Positions 16,712 to 24,738 of a stretch of DNA of 64,000 bases are shown one piece after another; position 1 is the first letter of the stretch, and each line of letters opens with the position of its first letter. The notes beneath the pieces are model-generated. The model had not been told where the DNA came from and ran no database searches. It saw only the letters and a program-made list of their open reading frames with translations. The position numbers and the translations under genes were made by a program. This stretch comes from Treponema sp. UBA6852. GTDB taxonomy: Bacteria > Spirochaetota > Spirochaetia > Treponematales > Treponemataceae. The stretch is from positions 1 to 64,000 of the forward strand of contig DKDI01000006.1 of assembly GCA_002449305.1 (NCBI GenBank). The letters are read 5' to 3'.

Positions 16712-17542
16712 TCAATACTCTGGAGGCAGTTCCCCAAGCTGGTCGAAGCTGAACACAGGTCCGTCCTTGCAGACGAATTTGTCGCCTATGTTGCATCTTC
16801 CGCATTTTCCGATTCCGCACTTCATGCGCATTTCCATGGTTGTGAAAACCTGGTTGTCCTTGAAGCCGAGCTTTTTCAATGCGTCGAGCGAAAGGTGAAT
16901 CAGAATCGGCGGTCCGCACATGATTACTGTCATGCTTGGATCCGGGTTGCATTCCGTAACGTAAGGAGGAACGAATCCCACGTGTCCGTCCCAGTCGTCC
17001 TGAGGGCGGTCGATTGTAAGATTTATCGAGCAGTTCGGCTGCTTCATCCAGACGTTCTGCATCTCATCCAGACGCACGAGATCGGCCTTTGATCGGCTTC
17101 CGTAGATGACCTGAATCCGTCCGTAGTTCTCGCGGTGATCCATCATGTAGTTTACAACCGAGTGAACCGGAGCGATTCCGATACCGCCGGCAATAACGAG
17201 AATGTCCTTGCCTTTAAGCGCGCCCTCCACAGGGAATCCGTTTCCAATCGGTCCGCGAAGACATATTTCCTGTCCTACTTCTGCGGAGTGAAGCCATTCG
17301 GTGACGCAGCCGCACTTCTTGATTGAGAATTCCATGTGAGTTTCAAGAGTCGGGGATGATGTTATGGAAATCATCGATTCGCCCACACCCGGAACAATCA
17401 GCATCGCGCACTGTCCCGGAATGTGCTCGAACAATTTCTTTCCGTCAAGACCGACTACACTGAAAGTCTTTACATCAGGAGTTTCCTGCTTGATATCAAT
17501 AATTTTTCCTACATAAGGAATAAAGCTTTCTTTGTTTTCCAT
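16712..17542 (-). CDS. floxA: FloxA-like FAD/NAD(P)H-binding oxidoreductase with C-terminal 2Fe-2S
   Basis: A 276-residue member of the ferredoxin-NADP reductase superfamily (PyrK/AsrB/HydG type). The FAD half carries S-M-I-S-I-T-S-S-P at 56-64; the NAD half has G-G-I-G-I-A-P at 119-125 and M-C-G-P-P near 208-212; a 2Fe-2S site is formed by Cys 242, 247, 250 and 258. It is expected to be where NADH enters the Flox module. In Desulfovibrio HdrABC-FloxABCD the equivalent subunit oxidises NADH. Gap of 16 bases to floxB upstream and 82 bases to frdB downstream. Alone it could be mistaken for sulfite reductase AsrB, but the siroheme subunit is absent. Confidence 0.85.
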   Translation of the reverse strand: MENKESFIPYVGKIIDIKQETPDVKTFSVVGLDGKKLFEHIPGQCAMLIVPGVGESMISITSSPTLETHMEFSIKKCGCVTEWLHSAEVGQEICLRGPIGNGFPVEGALKGKDILVIAGGIGIAPVHSVVNYMMDHRENYGRIQVIYGSRSKADLVRLDEMQNVWMKQPNCSINLTIDRPQDDWDGHVGFVPPYVTECNPDPSMTVIMCGPPILIHLSLDALKKLGFKDNQVFTTMEMRMKCGIGKCGRCNIGDKFVCKDGPVFSFDQLGELPPEY

Positions 17543-17558
17543 CAGTTTCTCCTATTCC

Positions 17559-18596
17559 TTAGATGTCATCGCTCTCGTTGACGGCTTTTATGACCTTGAC
17601 GATGTTCATGTTCACAGGGCAGTTCTCAACGCAGCGTCCGCAGCCCACGCAGCTGAACATTCCCTCATGCGCCATAGGGTAGTACATGAGCTTGTGCATG
17701 AATCTCTGGCGGCTTCTTTCCTTTTGGGTGTGGCGCGGATTCTCGGCGGCCATCTGGGTGAAGTCGTTGTACATGCAGGAATCCCAGCAGCGAACCTGGC
17801 GCACTCCGTTGCTTGTGGCGAAGTCGCGCACATCGAAGCACATACATGTCGGGCAGACATAAGTGCAGGTTCCGCAGCCTACGCAAGGCTCGGAAACCTT
17901 GTCCCAGATTTTCGAGTTGAAAATCTTGAGCATATCCTTGCCCTGGAACTTGGAGAGATCCAGATGAGCGAACGGAAGAGCCTCGACTTTTGCCGAGATG
18001 TCCTTTTTGCACTTGTCAACAGCCGATGTGTCAGCGTCCTCAAGCGCGGATTTCGCGTTCTCAACAAAAGCCTTGCCTTTGTCCGTGTTAGCCTCAAAAT
18101 AGTATTTTCCGTCGGCAAGCCAGCAGCTCACGTCTCCTGCAGGTTTTGCAAGCGACGCGTCAATTCCGAATGTGGAGCAGAAGCATGTCTTTGCAGGCTC
18201 GTTGCAGGCAAGAACAATTACTGTTCCGTGCTCGCGGCGGTTCTTGTAGTATGAGTCCACCGGATTCATGTTCAGGTATACGTTGTCAATTGCGGTAAAG
18301 CCGCGGGCATCGCAGGCGCGCACACCGAAAATAACAAAGTCCTCAACTTCCTTGCGCGGATCAACGACCTTCACTTCCTTTCCGCTCATTTCATAGCTTA
18401 CCAGATGCTCGGTCTTAGGGAAGAAGAAGTCCTTTGCGGATCTTGTGGTCTTTAGTTTTTCTGAAAGCTTTGTGCCTTTCTGCCATCTTGCAAAGTCGGC
18501 TTTTCCTGAATTGTTGTCAACAGGCAAATACAAAGGCTGCTTTGAACCGATAAGCTCAAATAATGAATCGATTTTATCTTTTGCGATACTAAGCAT
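17559..18596 (-). CDS. floxB: FloxB-like iron-sulfur protein (AsrA/HydB type)
   Basis: A 345-residue protein with an N-terminal domain containing G-V-R-A-C-D at 91-96 and a C-terminal 8-iron ferredoxin region (Cys 238, 241, 244, 248 and Cys 316, 319, 322, 326) separated by about 65 residues. This is the architecture of AsrA, sulfhydrogenase beta subunits and FloxB, which pass electrons between the NAD(P)H flavoprotein and its partner. Its ATG overlaps the previous stop by one base (TAATG). The next gene, floxA, starts 16 bases later; such pairs always work together. Confidence 0.82.
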   Translation of the reverse strand: MLSIAKDKIDSLFELIGSKQPLYLPVDNNSGKADFARWQKGTKLSEKLKTTRSAKDFFFPKTEHLVSYEMSGKEVKVVDPRKEVEDFVIFGVRACDARGFTAIDNVYLNMNPVDSYYKNRREHGTVIVLACNEPAKTCFCSTFGIDASLAKPAGDVSCWLADGKYYFEANTDKGKAFVENAKSALEDADTSAVDKCKKDISAKVEALPFAHLDLSKFQGKDMLKIFNSKIWDKVSEPCVGCGTCTYVCPTCMCFDVRDFATSNGVRQVRCWDSCMYNDFTQMAAENPRHTQKERSRQRFMHKLMYYPMAHEGMFSCVGCGRCVENCPVNMNIVKVIKAVNESDDI

Positions 18597-19558
18597 TATT
18601 CATTGCCTCCGTCTTTTGATCTGTCGTAAACAATCGTCGTCTCCGGATCGTCTTCCTTGAAACGGAGCATGGCCGGCTTTGTCTCCATGTCAGCTCCGGC
18701 CTGATAGTCGCCGTAGATTTCGTTGATGTCCTTGATGTATTTGCGGTTAAGAAGATAAAGCGGAATGTTCTGTGGGCAGACCCTTGAGCATTCACCGCAG
18801 TCCGTGCATCGTCCGGCCACGTGCCATGCGCGGATGATATGGAACAGGCTTTCCTCAAAGCTTGTCTCCGCGACTTTCTGCGTCGTGTAGAGCGCGTTGT
18901 TGTCGAACACGCATTTCTCGCAGGTACAGGCAGGGCATACGTTGCGGCAGGCGTTGCATCTGATGCAGCGGCTGAATTCATTTCTCCAGAATTCGTATCG
19001 CTCGTTCACTGACATGGCCTCAATCTTTGCAACTTCGTCCATTCTTGCGGTGTTCGGAGCAAGCTCTGCTTCCGGATCCACGCCGATATACTCATCGCAT
19101 GAGACCGGCTTCTTTCCTGCGCAGTTTCCGCATGCATCTCCGCCGTCAATTGCGTCCTGGCACGGAACACCGATAGCATAGACATCACTTCTTGTAATGC
19201 GGCTTTCCTTGAGCAGCTGTGTGAATGAATATGTGTCGGAAGGCTTCAGGAATACAAGCACAACTTCGGACGGAATAGGCTTGTCCTGCGCATTCGGATC
19301 GCGCTGCTTCGCCATCGTGTTGTTCATGCGTGCCGTGCTTTTAGCAATCTCGATGTTTCTTGTGATTCCGACCAGATATTTTGAAAGGTTCGCCTTGCAG
19401 TATTTGTTGAAGACAAAATCCTTGTCCAGTTCTTCTGCGGTTGCAAATACGGCCGGAGTGATGTCGTCTTCAAATAGACCTTTTTTCCAGCCGGCAACCT
19501 TCTGTACCTTGCCTTCAGAAAGCAGCTCCTTGGCGCGGGCAATCAGTTTGTCTTGCAT
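18596..19558 (-). CDS. floxC: FloxC-like iron-sulfur protein
   Basis: A 320-residue protein with a C-terminal pair of 4Fe-4S motifs (Cys 198, 201, 204, 208 and Cys 251, 254, 257, 261) and extra cysteines at 143, 146 and 154 plus C-T-C-E-K-C right after the first motif, so a further cluster is possible. The N-terminal half resembles the coenzyme F420-reducing hydrogenase/dehydrogenase type (I-G-V-P-C-Q-D at 129-135). The start lies 16 bases inside floxD. In HdrABC-FloxABCD clusters a protein of this kind forms part of the Flox unit, and I name it on that basis rather than from a diagnostic motif. Confidence 0.75.
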   Translation of the reverse strand: MQDKLIARAKELLSEGKVQKVAGWKKGLFEDDITPAVFATAEELDKDFVFNKYCKANLSKYLVGITRNIEIAKSTARMNNTMAKQRDPNAQDKPIPSEVVLVFLKPSDTYSFTQLLKESRITRSDVYAIGVPCQDAIDGGDACGNCAGKKPVSCDEYIGVDPEAELAPNTARMDEVAKIEAMSVNERYEFWRNEFSRCIRCNACRNVCPACTCEKCVFDNNALYTTQKVAETSFEESLFHIIRAWHVAGRCTDCGECSRVCPQNIPLYLLNRKYIKDINEIYGDYQAGADMETKPAMLRFKEDDPETTIVYDRSKDGGNE

Positions 19559-19983
19559 CTTACATCCTCCAGCTTCTTGTTTTCGCCAAGGGCTTTTATC
19601 TGCGATACGAAATCGTTCATGATTCCGGCAAAGCGGACACCTTCAGCGGCGGAACACCATTCGACGCGTGTGCGTCCCTTGTCAATTCCCAAGTAGTCAA
19701 GCATCGAGAAAAGCAGGGTCATGCGACGGCGCGCGAAATAGTTTCCTGTAGAGTAGTGACAGTCACCTGGGTGACATCCGCATAAGATTACACCGTCTGC
19801 GCCACGCTGGAATGCACGGAGAATGAACAGAGGATTCAGTCTGCATGAGCATGGAATACGGATGATTTTAACGTTCTTCGGATATTCAAGACGGTTGTTG
19901 CCTGCCAAGTCCGCACCGGCGTAAGAGCACCAGTTGCAGCAGAAGGCAACAATTCTCGGTTCCCATTCTTTATTTTCAGCCAT
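19543..19983 (-). CDS. mvhD: FloxD/MvhD-like 2Fe-2S protein linking Flox to HdrA
   Basis: A 146-residue protein of the MvhD family, the small 2Fe-2S subunit that delivers electrons from a hydrogenase or from Flox to HdrA. The conserved cysteines are visible at 15-16, 19, 45, 47, 68, 70 and 75 within I-V-A-F-C-C-N-W-C and C-G-C-H-P-G-D-C-H-Y. The frame is open for 23 more residues upstream, but these overlap an A/T-rich spacer after hdrA and lack family similarity, so ATG 19983 (M-A-E-N-K) is chosen. A 52-base gap separates it from hdrA. Its presence between hdrA and floxC is strong evidence for a physical Hdr-Flox complex. Confidence 0.9.
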   Translation of the reverse strand: MAENKEWEPRIVAFCCNWCSYAGADLAGNNRLEYPKNVKIIRIPCSCRLNPLFILRAFQRGADGVILCGCHPGDCHYSTGNYFARRRMTLLFSMLDYLGIDKGRTRVEWCSAAEGVRFAGIMNDFVSQIKALGENKKLEDVRCKTN

Positions 19984-20035
19984 AGTTCTTTTTTTCAGAA
20001 TAAATAATTGCGTATTGCTGGTTGGGCATTGCGAA

Positions 20036-22048
20036 TTACAGTACTGAATCAACCTCCGCCAAGATTTGTTTGTTGCTGAATCCTAACAGATCCATTGCGC
20101 CGGAAGGACAGGCAACCGTACAGGCGCCGCATCCGTGGCACATAGCCTTGTTCACCTGAGAAACGCGGCGTGTGATTGTAGTTCTGTTCGGTCCGCGGAA
20201 ATTCTTCTCGATGTAAGTGATGGCTCCGTAAGGACAGACGTTCGCGCACTGACCGCAGCCGTTGCAGGCGTTCTCGTTCGGGTTCGCAGTGCAAGGGTTG
20301 TTCTTAAGCTTGTCCTTAACAAGCAGGCAAATCGCTTTCGCGGCCGCACCTGAAGACTGTGCTACAGTCTCCGGAATGTCTTTTGGTCCCTGACAGCATC
20401 CTGCAAGGAATATACCTGCTGTAGGAGACTCCACAGGACGGAGCTTTGCGTGGGCCTCAAGGAAGAAGTCGTTGTTGTCCATTGAAGTCGTAAGCATTGT
20501 GGCAAGCGGACGCGCCGACTTGTCAGCCTCAATTGAAGCGGCAAGAACAACCATGTCTGCCTTAATGTGAACCTGCCTGTTCAGAATCAGGTCAGAACCC
20601 TGCACATCAAGCGTTCCGTCCGAGAGCGGAGTTACTTTTCCCACCTGACCCTTTATGTAGTGGACACCGTACTGCTCAACTGCGCGGCGGTAGAACTCAT
20701 CAAAGTTCTTTCCAGGAGTGCGCACGTCGATATAGAATACAGTGATGTTTGTGTCCGGATAGTGGTCGCGTGTAAGGATTGCGTGCTTTGCCGTGTACAT
20801 ACAGCAGATTTTAGAGCAGTATTCGTGGCCTTTTGTGGAGTCCGCAGAGCAGCGGCTTCCCACGCACTGGACGAATACAATGTTCTTAGGCTCCTTTCCA
20901 TCGGAAGGGCGGAGAAGATGTCCGTTTGTAGGACCGGATGCGTTGCACAGACGCTCGAATTCAAGCGATGACACAACGTCAGGACTCTGGCTGTATGCAT
21001 ACTCGTCGAATTTCTCAAGGCTGATCGGATTGTAGCCGGTAGCCACGATGATTGCGCCGTATTTTTCCGTGAGCATGGTTTCTTCCTGATGGAAATTGAT
21101 TGCTCCGGCGGCACAGGCTTTCTCGCAGAATCCGCAGACATTGTCCTTGCCGTTCTTGAGGCCTTTCATGTGAAGGCAGTAGTCCGCGGAGATTGCGGCA
21201 ACTTTCGGAACTGCCTGGGCAAACGGAATGTCAATCGCCTTGCGGTTGTTAAGGTTCAGGTTGAATGCGTTCGGAACTTTCTTGTTCGGGCATTTTTCGA
21301 TACATGCTCCGCAGCCGGTACACTTTGCCTCGTCGACATAGCGCGGATGGCGTTTGATGTCCACCTCGAAGTTTCCGATATATCCTTTCACACCTGCAAC
21401 TTCAGAGTATGAGAGGATGCGGATGTTCGGATTCTGGCTTACTTCAGTCATTTTCGGAGTGACGATACAGGATGCGCAGTCCAGCGTCGGGAAGGTCTTG
21501 TCGAGCTTCGCCATCTTTCCGCCGACCGTATAGTCCTTCTCAACAATGTCAACAGGGAATCCCGCATCCGCAATGTCGAGAGCCGCCGTGATTCCAGCGA
21601 TGCCGCCTCCGATTACCAATGCGCGTTTTGTCATTGGTGTCTCGCCTTCAATAAGAGGCGTGTCAAGGATTGTCTTTGCAACGGCCGCCTTGCCCAAAGC
21701 AATTGCCTTTTCCGTCGCATCGCCCATTTCCTTCATAACCCATGAGCACTGCTCACGGATGTTTGCTACTTCCACCTTGTAGGCATTCAAGCCAGCGCGC
21801 TCCGCACAGGAACGGAAGGTCTTCTCATGCATACGCGGAGAACAGGAGCACAGAACCACACCCGTAAGGTTAAGCTCGTGAATCTTGTCCTCAATCATTT
21901 TCTGACCGGCGGAAGAACACATATATGTGTAATGAGTTGAATAAACTACACCGTTCACCTTGCCGAGCTCTTCAGCTACTTTTGCAACGTCAACAGTGCC
22001 TGCAATGTTAGTGCCGCAATGGCACACGAAAACACCGATTCTTTCCAT
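20036..22048 (-). CDS. hdrA: HdrA: FAD-containing bifurcating subunit of heterodisulfide reductase-like complex
   Basis: A 670-residue HdrA of normal full length. The N-terminal domain has C-H-C-G-T-N at 9-14 and C-S-C at 67-69; the FAD-binding G-G-G-I-A-G is at 147-152, followed by D-C-A-S-C-I-V-T-P-K-M at 190-200; an inserted ferredoxin motif is at Cys 243, 246, 249, 253; two further 4Fe-4S motifs close the protein (Cys 595-605 and 637-647). HdrA carries the FAD that bifurcates electrons in methanogens and in bacterial HdrABC complexes. It starts 10 bases after hdrC. No HdrA-like fusion with MvhD is seen; MvhD is separate. Codons are strongly C- and G-ending, as in highly expressed genes. 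Confidence 0.93.
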   Translation of the reverse strand: MERIGVFVCHCGTNIAGTVDVAKVAEELGKVNGVVYSTHYTYMCSSAGQKMIEDKIHELNLTGVVLCSCSPRMHEKTFRSCAERAGLNAYKVEVANIREQCSWVMKEMGDATEKAIALGKAAVAKTILDTPLIEGETPMTKRALVIGGGIAGITAALDIADAGFPVDIVEKDYTVGGKMAKLDKTFPTLDCASCIVTPKMTEVSQNPNIRILSYSEVAGVKGYIGNFEVDIKRHPRYVDEAKCTGCGACIEKCPNKKVPNAFNLNLNNRKAIDIPFAQAVPKVAAISADYCLHMKGLKNGKDNVCGFCEKACAAGAINFHQEETMLTEKYGAIIVATGYNPISLEKFDEYAYSQSPDVVSSLEFERLCNASGPTNGHLLRPSDGKEPKNIVFVQCVGSRCSADSTKGHEYCSKICCMYTAKHAILTRDHYPDTNITVFYIDVRTPGKNFDEFYRRAVEQYGVHYIKGQVGKVTPLSDGTLDVQGSDLILNRQVHIKADMVVLAASIEADKSARPLATMLTTSMDNNDFFLEAHAKLRPVESPTAGIFLAGCCQGPKDIPETVAQSSGAAAKAICLLVKDKLKNNPCTANPNENACNGCGQCANVCPYGAITYIEKNFRGPNRTTITRRVSQVNKAMCHGCGACTVACPSGAMDLLGFSNKQILAEVDSVL

Positions 22049-22058
22049 GATGCTGCTC

Positions 22059-22454
22059 CTATTTGCGGTACTTTCTGAATGCGCTCATCAAAAGCTGCTG
22101 CGGAGTCTCATCATCAAGTTTTTCAGGAACCTGAACAGGATCAAGATGAAGAGGACCGCGCTCACGCTCAACTACAGTGCGCACAGCGTCAATAAGCTTG
22201 GCCGGCTCGACCTGACGTGGACATCTCTCAAGACAGGCGAAACAGCTTAAGCAGGTATAAATCGACTTGCTCTTTAAAAGCGGCTCGATTTCTCCGTTTT
22301 CAACCATCTGCACGAACTGATGCGGATGATATTCCATGGAGTCGTAATTAGGACAGGTTCCGGAGCATTTTCCGCAGACCATGCATTTCTTCGGATTGAC
22401 TCCGCTTGTTTCAAGGATCAGTTCCTTGTATTTCTGGATTTCTGACTCAAGCAT
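22059..22454 (-). CDS. hdrC: HdrC-like 4Fe-4S subunit
   Basis: A 131-residue protein with two 4Fe-4S motifs (Cys 24, 27, 30, 34 and Cys 68, 71, 74, 78). In Hdr complexes it links HdrA to the catalytic HdrB. Length and spacing match soluble HdrC, and there is no membrane segment as in HdrE-associated types. The gene overlaps the end of hdrB by 8 bases and is followed by hdrA after 10 bases, giving the order hdrB-hdrC-hdrA. Confidence 0.92.
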   Translation of the reverse strand: MLESEIQKYKELILETSGVNPKKCMVCGKCSGTCPNYDSMEYHPHQFVQMVENGEIEPLLKSKSIYTCLSCFACLERCPRQVEPAKLIDAVRTVVERERGPLHLDPVQVPEKLDDETPQQLLMSAFRKYRK

Positions 22455-23286
22455 TCACAGCCTCCTTTGCTACGGCATCCTTTACGCCGAGAGCTTCCGC
22501 AAGAAGTTCTGTAAAGTAGATGACATCAAGCTCTGAAGAGCCTTTGTTCTTTATGAGGTTGTAGCGGCACAGAGGGCAGCTTGTTACAAGAAAGTCCGCT
22601 CCCATGTCAGCCGCATTCGCGAGAATCGAAGCCGCTCTTTTCTGAGGAATTGTCTCGTCCTCAAACGCGGCATAGGCGCCGCAGCATTCGTTGCGCTGGG
22701 CATAAATGACCGGAGTTCCGCCGATTGCGGTTATGAAGTCCTCAAGGATTTTCGGATTCTCAGGATCGTCAAATTCCATCACCTTTCCCGGACGCAGAAG
22801 AAGACATCCGTAATAGGCACCGATTTTCTTTCCTTTGAAAGGATTCTTGACGGCCTTCTTGACGTTGTCCCAGCCGATCTCATCACGGAGAACTTCAAGA
22901 AAGTGGAGGACTTTCGCTTCACCATGGTATTCAATATTGTCTTGGGCGAGATAGTTGTTTACTTTTAAAATTGTATTCTCGTCATTCTGCAGGTCGTTGT
23001 TCACCTGCTTGATTACATTGTAACACGCTGAGCACAGTGTTACCAATGCCTGGTTCTTATCTCTGGATGCAGCCAAAGCCCGGACAGAAGGAAGCTTTGA
23101 GGCAATTTCATTTTTGCCGGTAGGATATACACCGCCGCAGCACTGCCACTCTTCGATTTCTTCAAGTTTGAAACCAAGAGCTTCAGCGCTTAAACGGCCG
23201 TATAAGTCCAAATCCTTCGCTTTGTTTTTTAGCGTGCAGCCTGGAAAATAAGAATAAGTCAGTGTGTGTGTCTGGTTCTCACTCAT
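22447..23286 (-). CDS. hdrB: HdrB-like subunit with two CCG (non-cubane cluster) motifs
   Basis: A 279-residue protein with two complete CCG domains: Cys 17, 49, 50, 85, 88 and Cys 161, 201, 202, 237, 240. In methanogen HdrB these bind two non-cubane 4Fe-4S clusters that cleave the CoM-CoB disulfide. Coenzymes M and B are not expected in this organism, so the physiological acceptor must differ: a DsrC-like protein, a thiol, or fumarate reached through FrdAB. It follows fumC after 63 bases, in which only a weak 5-bp hairpin is visible, so readthrough from the mdh promoter is likely. Confidence 0.92.
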   Translation of the reverse strand: MSENQTHTLTYSYFPGCTLKNKAKDLDLYGRLSAEALGFKLEEIEEWQCCGGVYPTGKNEIASKLPSVRALAASRDKNQALVTLCSACYNVIKQVNNDLQNDENTILKVNNYLAQDNIEYHGEAKVLHFLEVLRDEIGWDNVKKAVKNPFKGKKIGAYYGCLLLRPGKVMEFDDPENPKILEDFITAIGGTPVIYAQRNECCGAYAAFEDETIPQKRAASILANAADMGADFLVTSCPLCRYNLIKNKGSSELDVIYFTELLAEALGVKDAVAKEAVNA

Positions 23287-23349
23287 TCTTTGCTCCTAAG
23301 TGCAGGATATTTTTAGCTGGCCTCAAGAAAAACTCAAGGCCTTGTATTT

Positions 23350-24738
23350 TTATTTTTTCACGCCAGTCATTTCTTCTGGATGGAAAACCTCGTCAAATTT
23401 TTCAGCTGTAAGGAAGCCAAGCTGTACGCAGGCATCTTTAAGTGAAATATTTTCTTCGTAAGCTTTATGGCTTGTTTTTGCCGCGTTTTCGTATCCAATG
23501 TATGGATTCAGGGCTGTTACAAGCATCAGGGAATTGTACAAGTTAAAGTGCATTTTTTCCTTGTTTGCTGTAATTCCAACTGCGCAGTTTTTATTGAAGC
23601 TTACCATGACTTCAGCAAGAAGCCTTACGGACTGAAGGAAATTATACGCAATTACCGGCATAAATACATTCAGCTCAAAGTTTCCCTGAGAAGCTGCCAT
23701 TCCAACTGCGGCGTCGTTTCCCATAACCTGAACGGCAACCATTGTCATTGCCTCGCATTGTGTCGGATTTACTTTTCCAGGCATGATTGAAGAGCCAGGC
23801 TCGTTTTCTGGAATGTGGATTTCGCCGATTCCGCATCTTGGACCGGAAGCAAGCCATCTTACGTCGTTTGCAATTTTCATCAAGTCAGCGGCAAGCGCTT
23901 TTAAAGCTCCGTGCGCAAAGACAATTTCATCTTTTGAAGTCAACGCATGGAATTTGTTTGGAGCTGTAACAAAGTCTTTTCCTGTAAGCTCTGAAACCTT
24001 TTTTGCAACAAGCGTGTCAAATTCAGCCGGCGCATTAAGTCCAGTTCCAACCGCTGTTCCTCCCAAAGCAAGCTGCTTTAAATATGGAAGGGAAGAAGAA
24101 AGCATTTCCTTGTCGCGCTCAAGAGAAGTTCTCCAGCCTGAAATTTCCTGCGAGAACTGAATTGGAACAGCATCCTGAAGGTGAGTGCGTCCTGACTTTA
24201 CAATGCCTTCATTTGCTTTTTCCAGTTTTTTGAAAGTGTCAACAAGAATGTCGATTGCCGGAAAAAGCTTGTCTTCAACTTCAACAACAGCGGCAATGTG
24301 CATTGCAGTTGGAAATGTGTCATTTGAAGACTGGCTCATGTTTATGTCGTCATTTGGATGGCAAAGTTTTTCGCCTGCAATCTGGTTTGCTCTGTTCGCA
24401 ATGACTTCATTTGTATTCATGTTTGACTGTGTGCCAGAACCTGTTTGCCATACAACAAGCGGAAAGTTTTCGTTCAATGAGCCTGAAATAACTTCATCGC
24501 AAGCCTGAGAAATTGCCTTGAGCTTTTTGTCTGTCATTTTTTCAGGTTTGAGCGCATTGTTTGCAAGAGCCGCCGCCTTTTTCAGATAGCCGAAAGCTTT
24601 TGTAATTTCAAGCGGCATTGTTTCAATTCCAACACCGATAAGAAAATTCTCGTGGCTGCGTTCAGTCTGAGCTCCCCAAAGTTTGTCAGCAGGAACTTTT
24701 ACTTCGCCCATGCTGTCGTGTTCAATTCTGTATTCCAT
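23350..24738 (-). CDS. fumC: Fumarate hydratase, class II
   Basis: A 462-residue fumarase of the aspartase/fumarase superfamily, which interconverts malate and fumarate. The signature G-S-S-I-M-P-G-K-V-N-P is near residues 317-327 and carries the catalytic Ser; S-G-T-Q-S-N-M-N-T-N-E-V at about 98-109 is the FumC form of the substrate site, and H-P-N-D-D-I-N-M-S-Q-S-S-N-D-T-F-P-T follows. Aspartate ammonia-lyase is an alternative but has G-T-S-x-N-M-N instead of the T-Q-S-N pattern. The ATG follows the mdh stop directly (TAAATG) with GGAG 6 bases upstream, so the two genes are translationally linked. Confidence 0.95.
   Translation of the reverse strand: MEYRIEHDSMGEVKVPADKLWGAQTERSHENFLIGVGIETMPLEITKAFGYLKKAAALANNALKPEKMTDKKLKAISQACDEVISGSLNENFPLVVWQTGSGTQSNMNTNEVIANRANQIAGEKLCHPNDDINMSQSSNDTFPTAMHIAAVVEVEDKLFPAIDILVDTFKKLEKANEGIVKSGRTHLQDAVPIQFSQEISGWRTSLERDKEMLSSSLPYLKQLALGGTAVGTGLNAPAEFDTLVAKKVSELTGKDFVTAPNKFHALTSKDEIVFAHGALKALAADLMKIANDVRWLASGPRCGIGEIHIPENEPGSSIMPGKVNPTQCEAMTMVAVQVMGNDAAVGMAASQGNFELNVFMPVIAYNFLQSVRLLAEVMVSFNKNCAVGITANKEKMHFNLYNSLMLVTALNPYIGYENAAKTSHKAYEENISLKDACVQLGFLTAEKFDEVFHPEEMTGVKK

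Noticed and set aside
17532..18254. A 240-codon open frame antisense to floxB
   Set aside because: Same reason; floxB motifs on the other strand are clear.
16712..18596. Anaerobic sulfite reductase AsrAB
   Set aside because: The two proteins resemble AsrA and AsrB, but the siroheme subunit AsrC is absent and MvhD plus HdrABC are adjacent, which defines Flox.
20036..23286. Evidence for methanogenesis or an archaeal origin from HdrABC
   Set aside because: HdrABC is widespread in anaerobic bacteria; all flanking genes are bacterial and no methanogenic cofactors or genes are seen.
23319..23341. A terminator between fumC and hdrB
   Set aside because: Only a five-base stem GGCCT/AGGCC with a long loop; too weak to split the operon, though it may lower readthrough.
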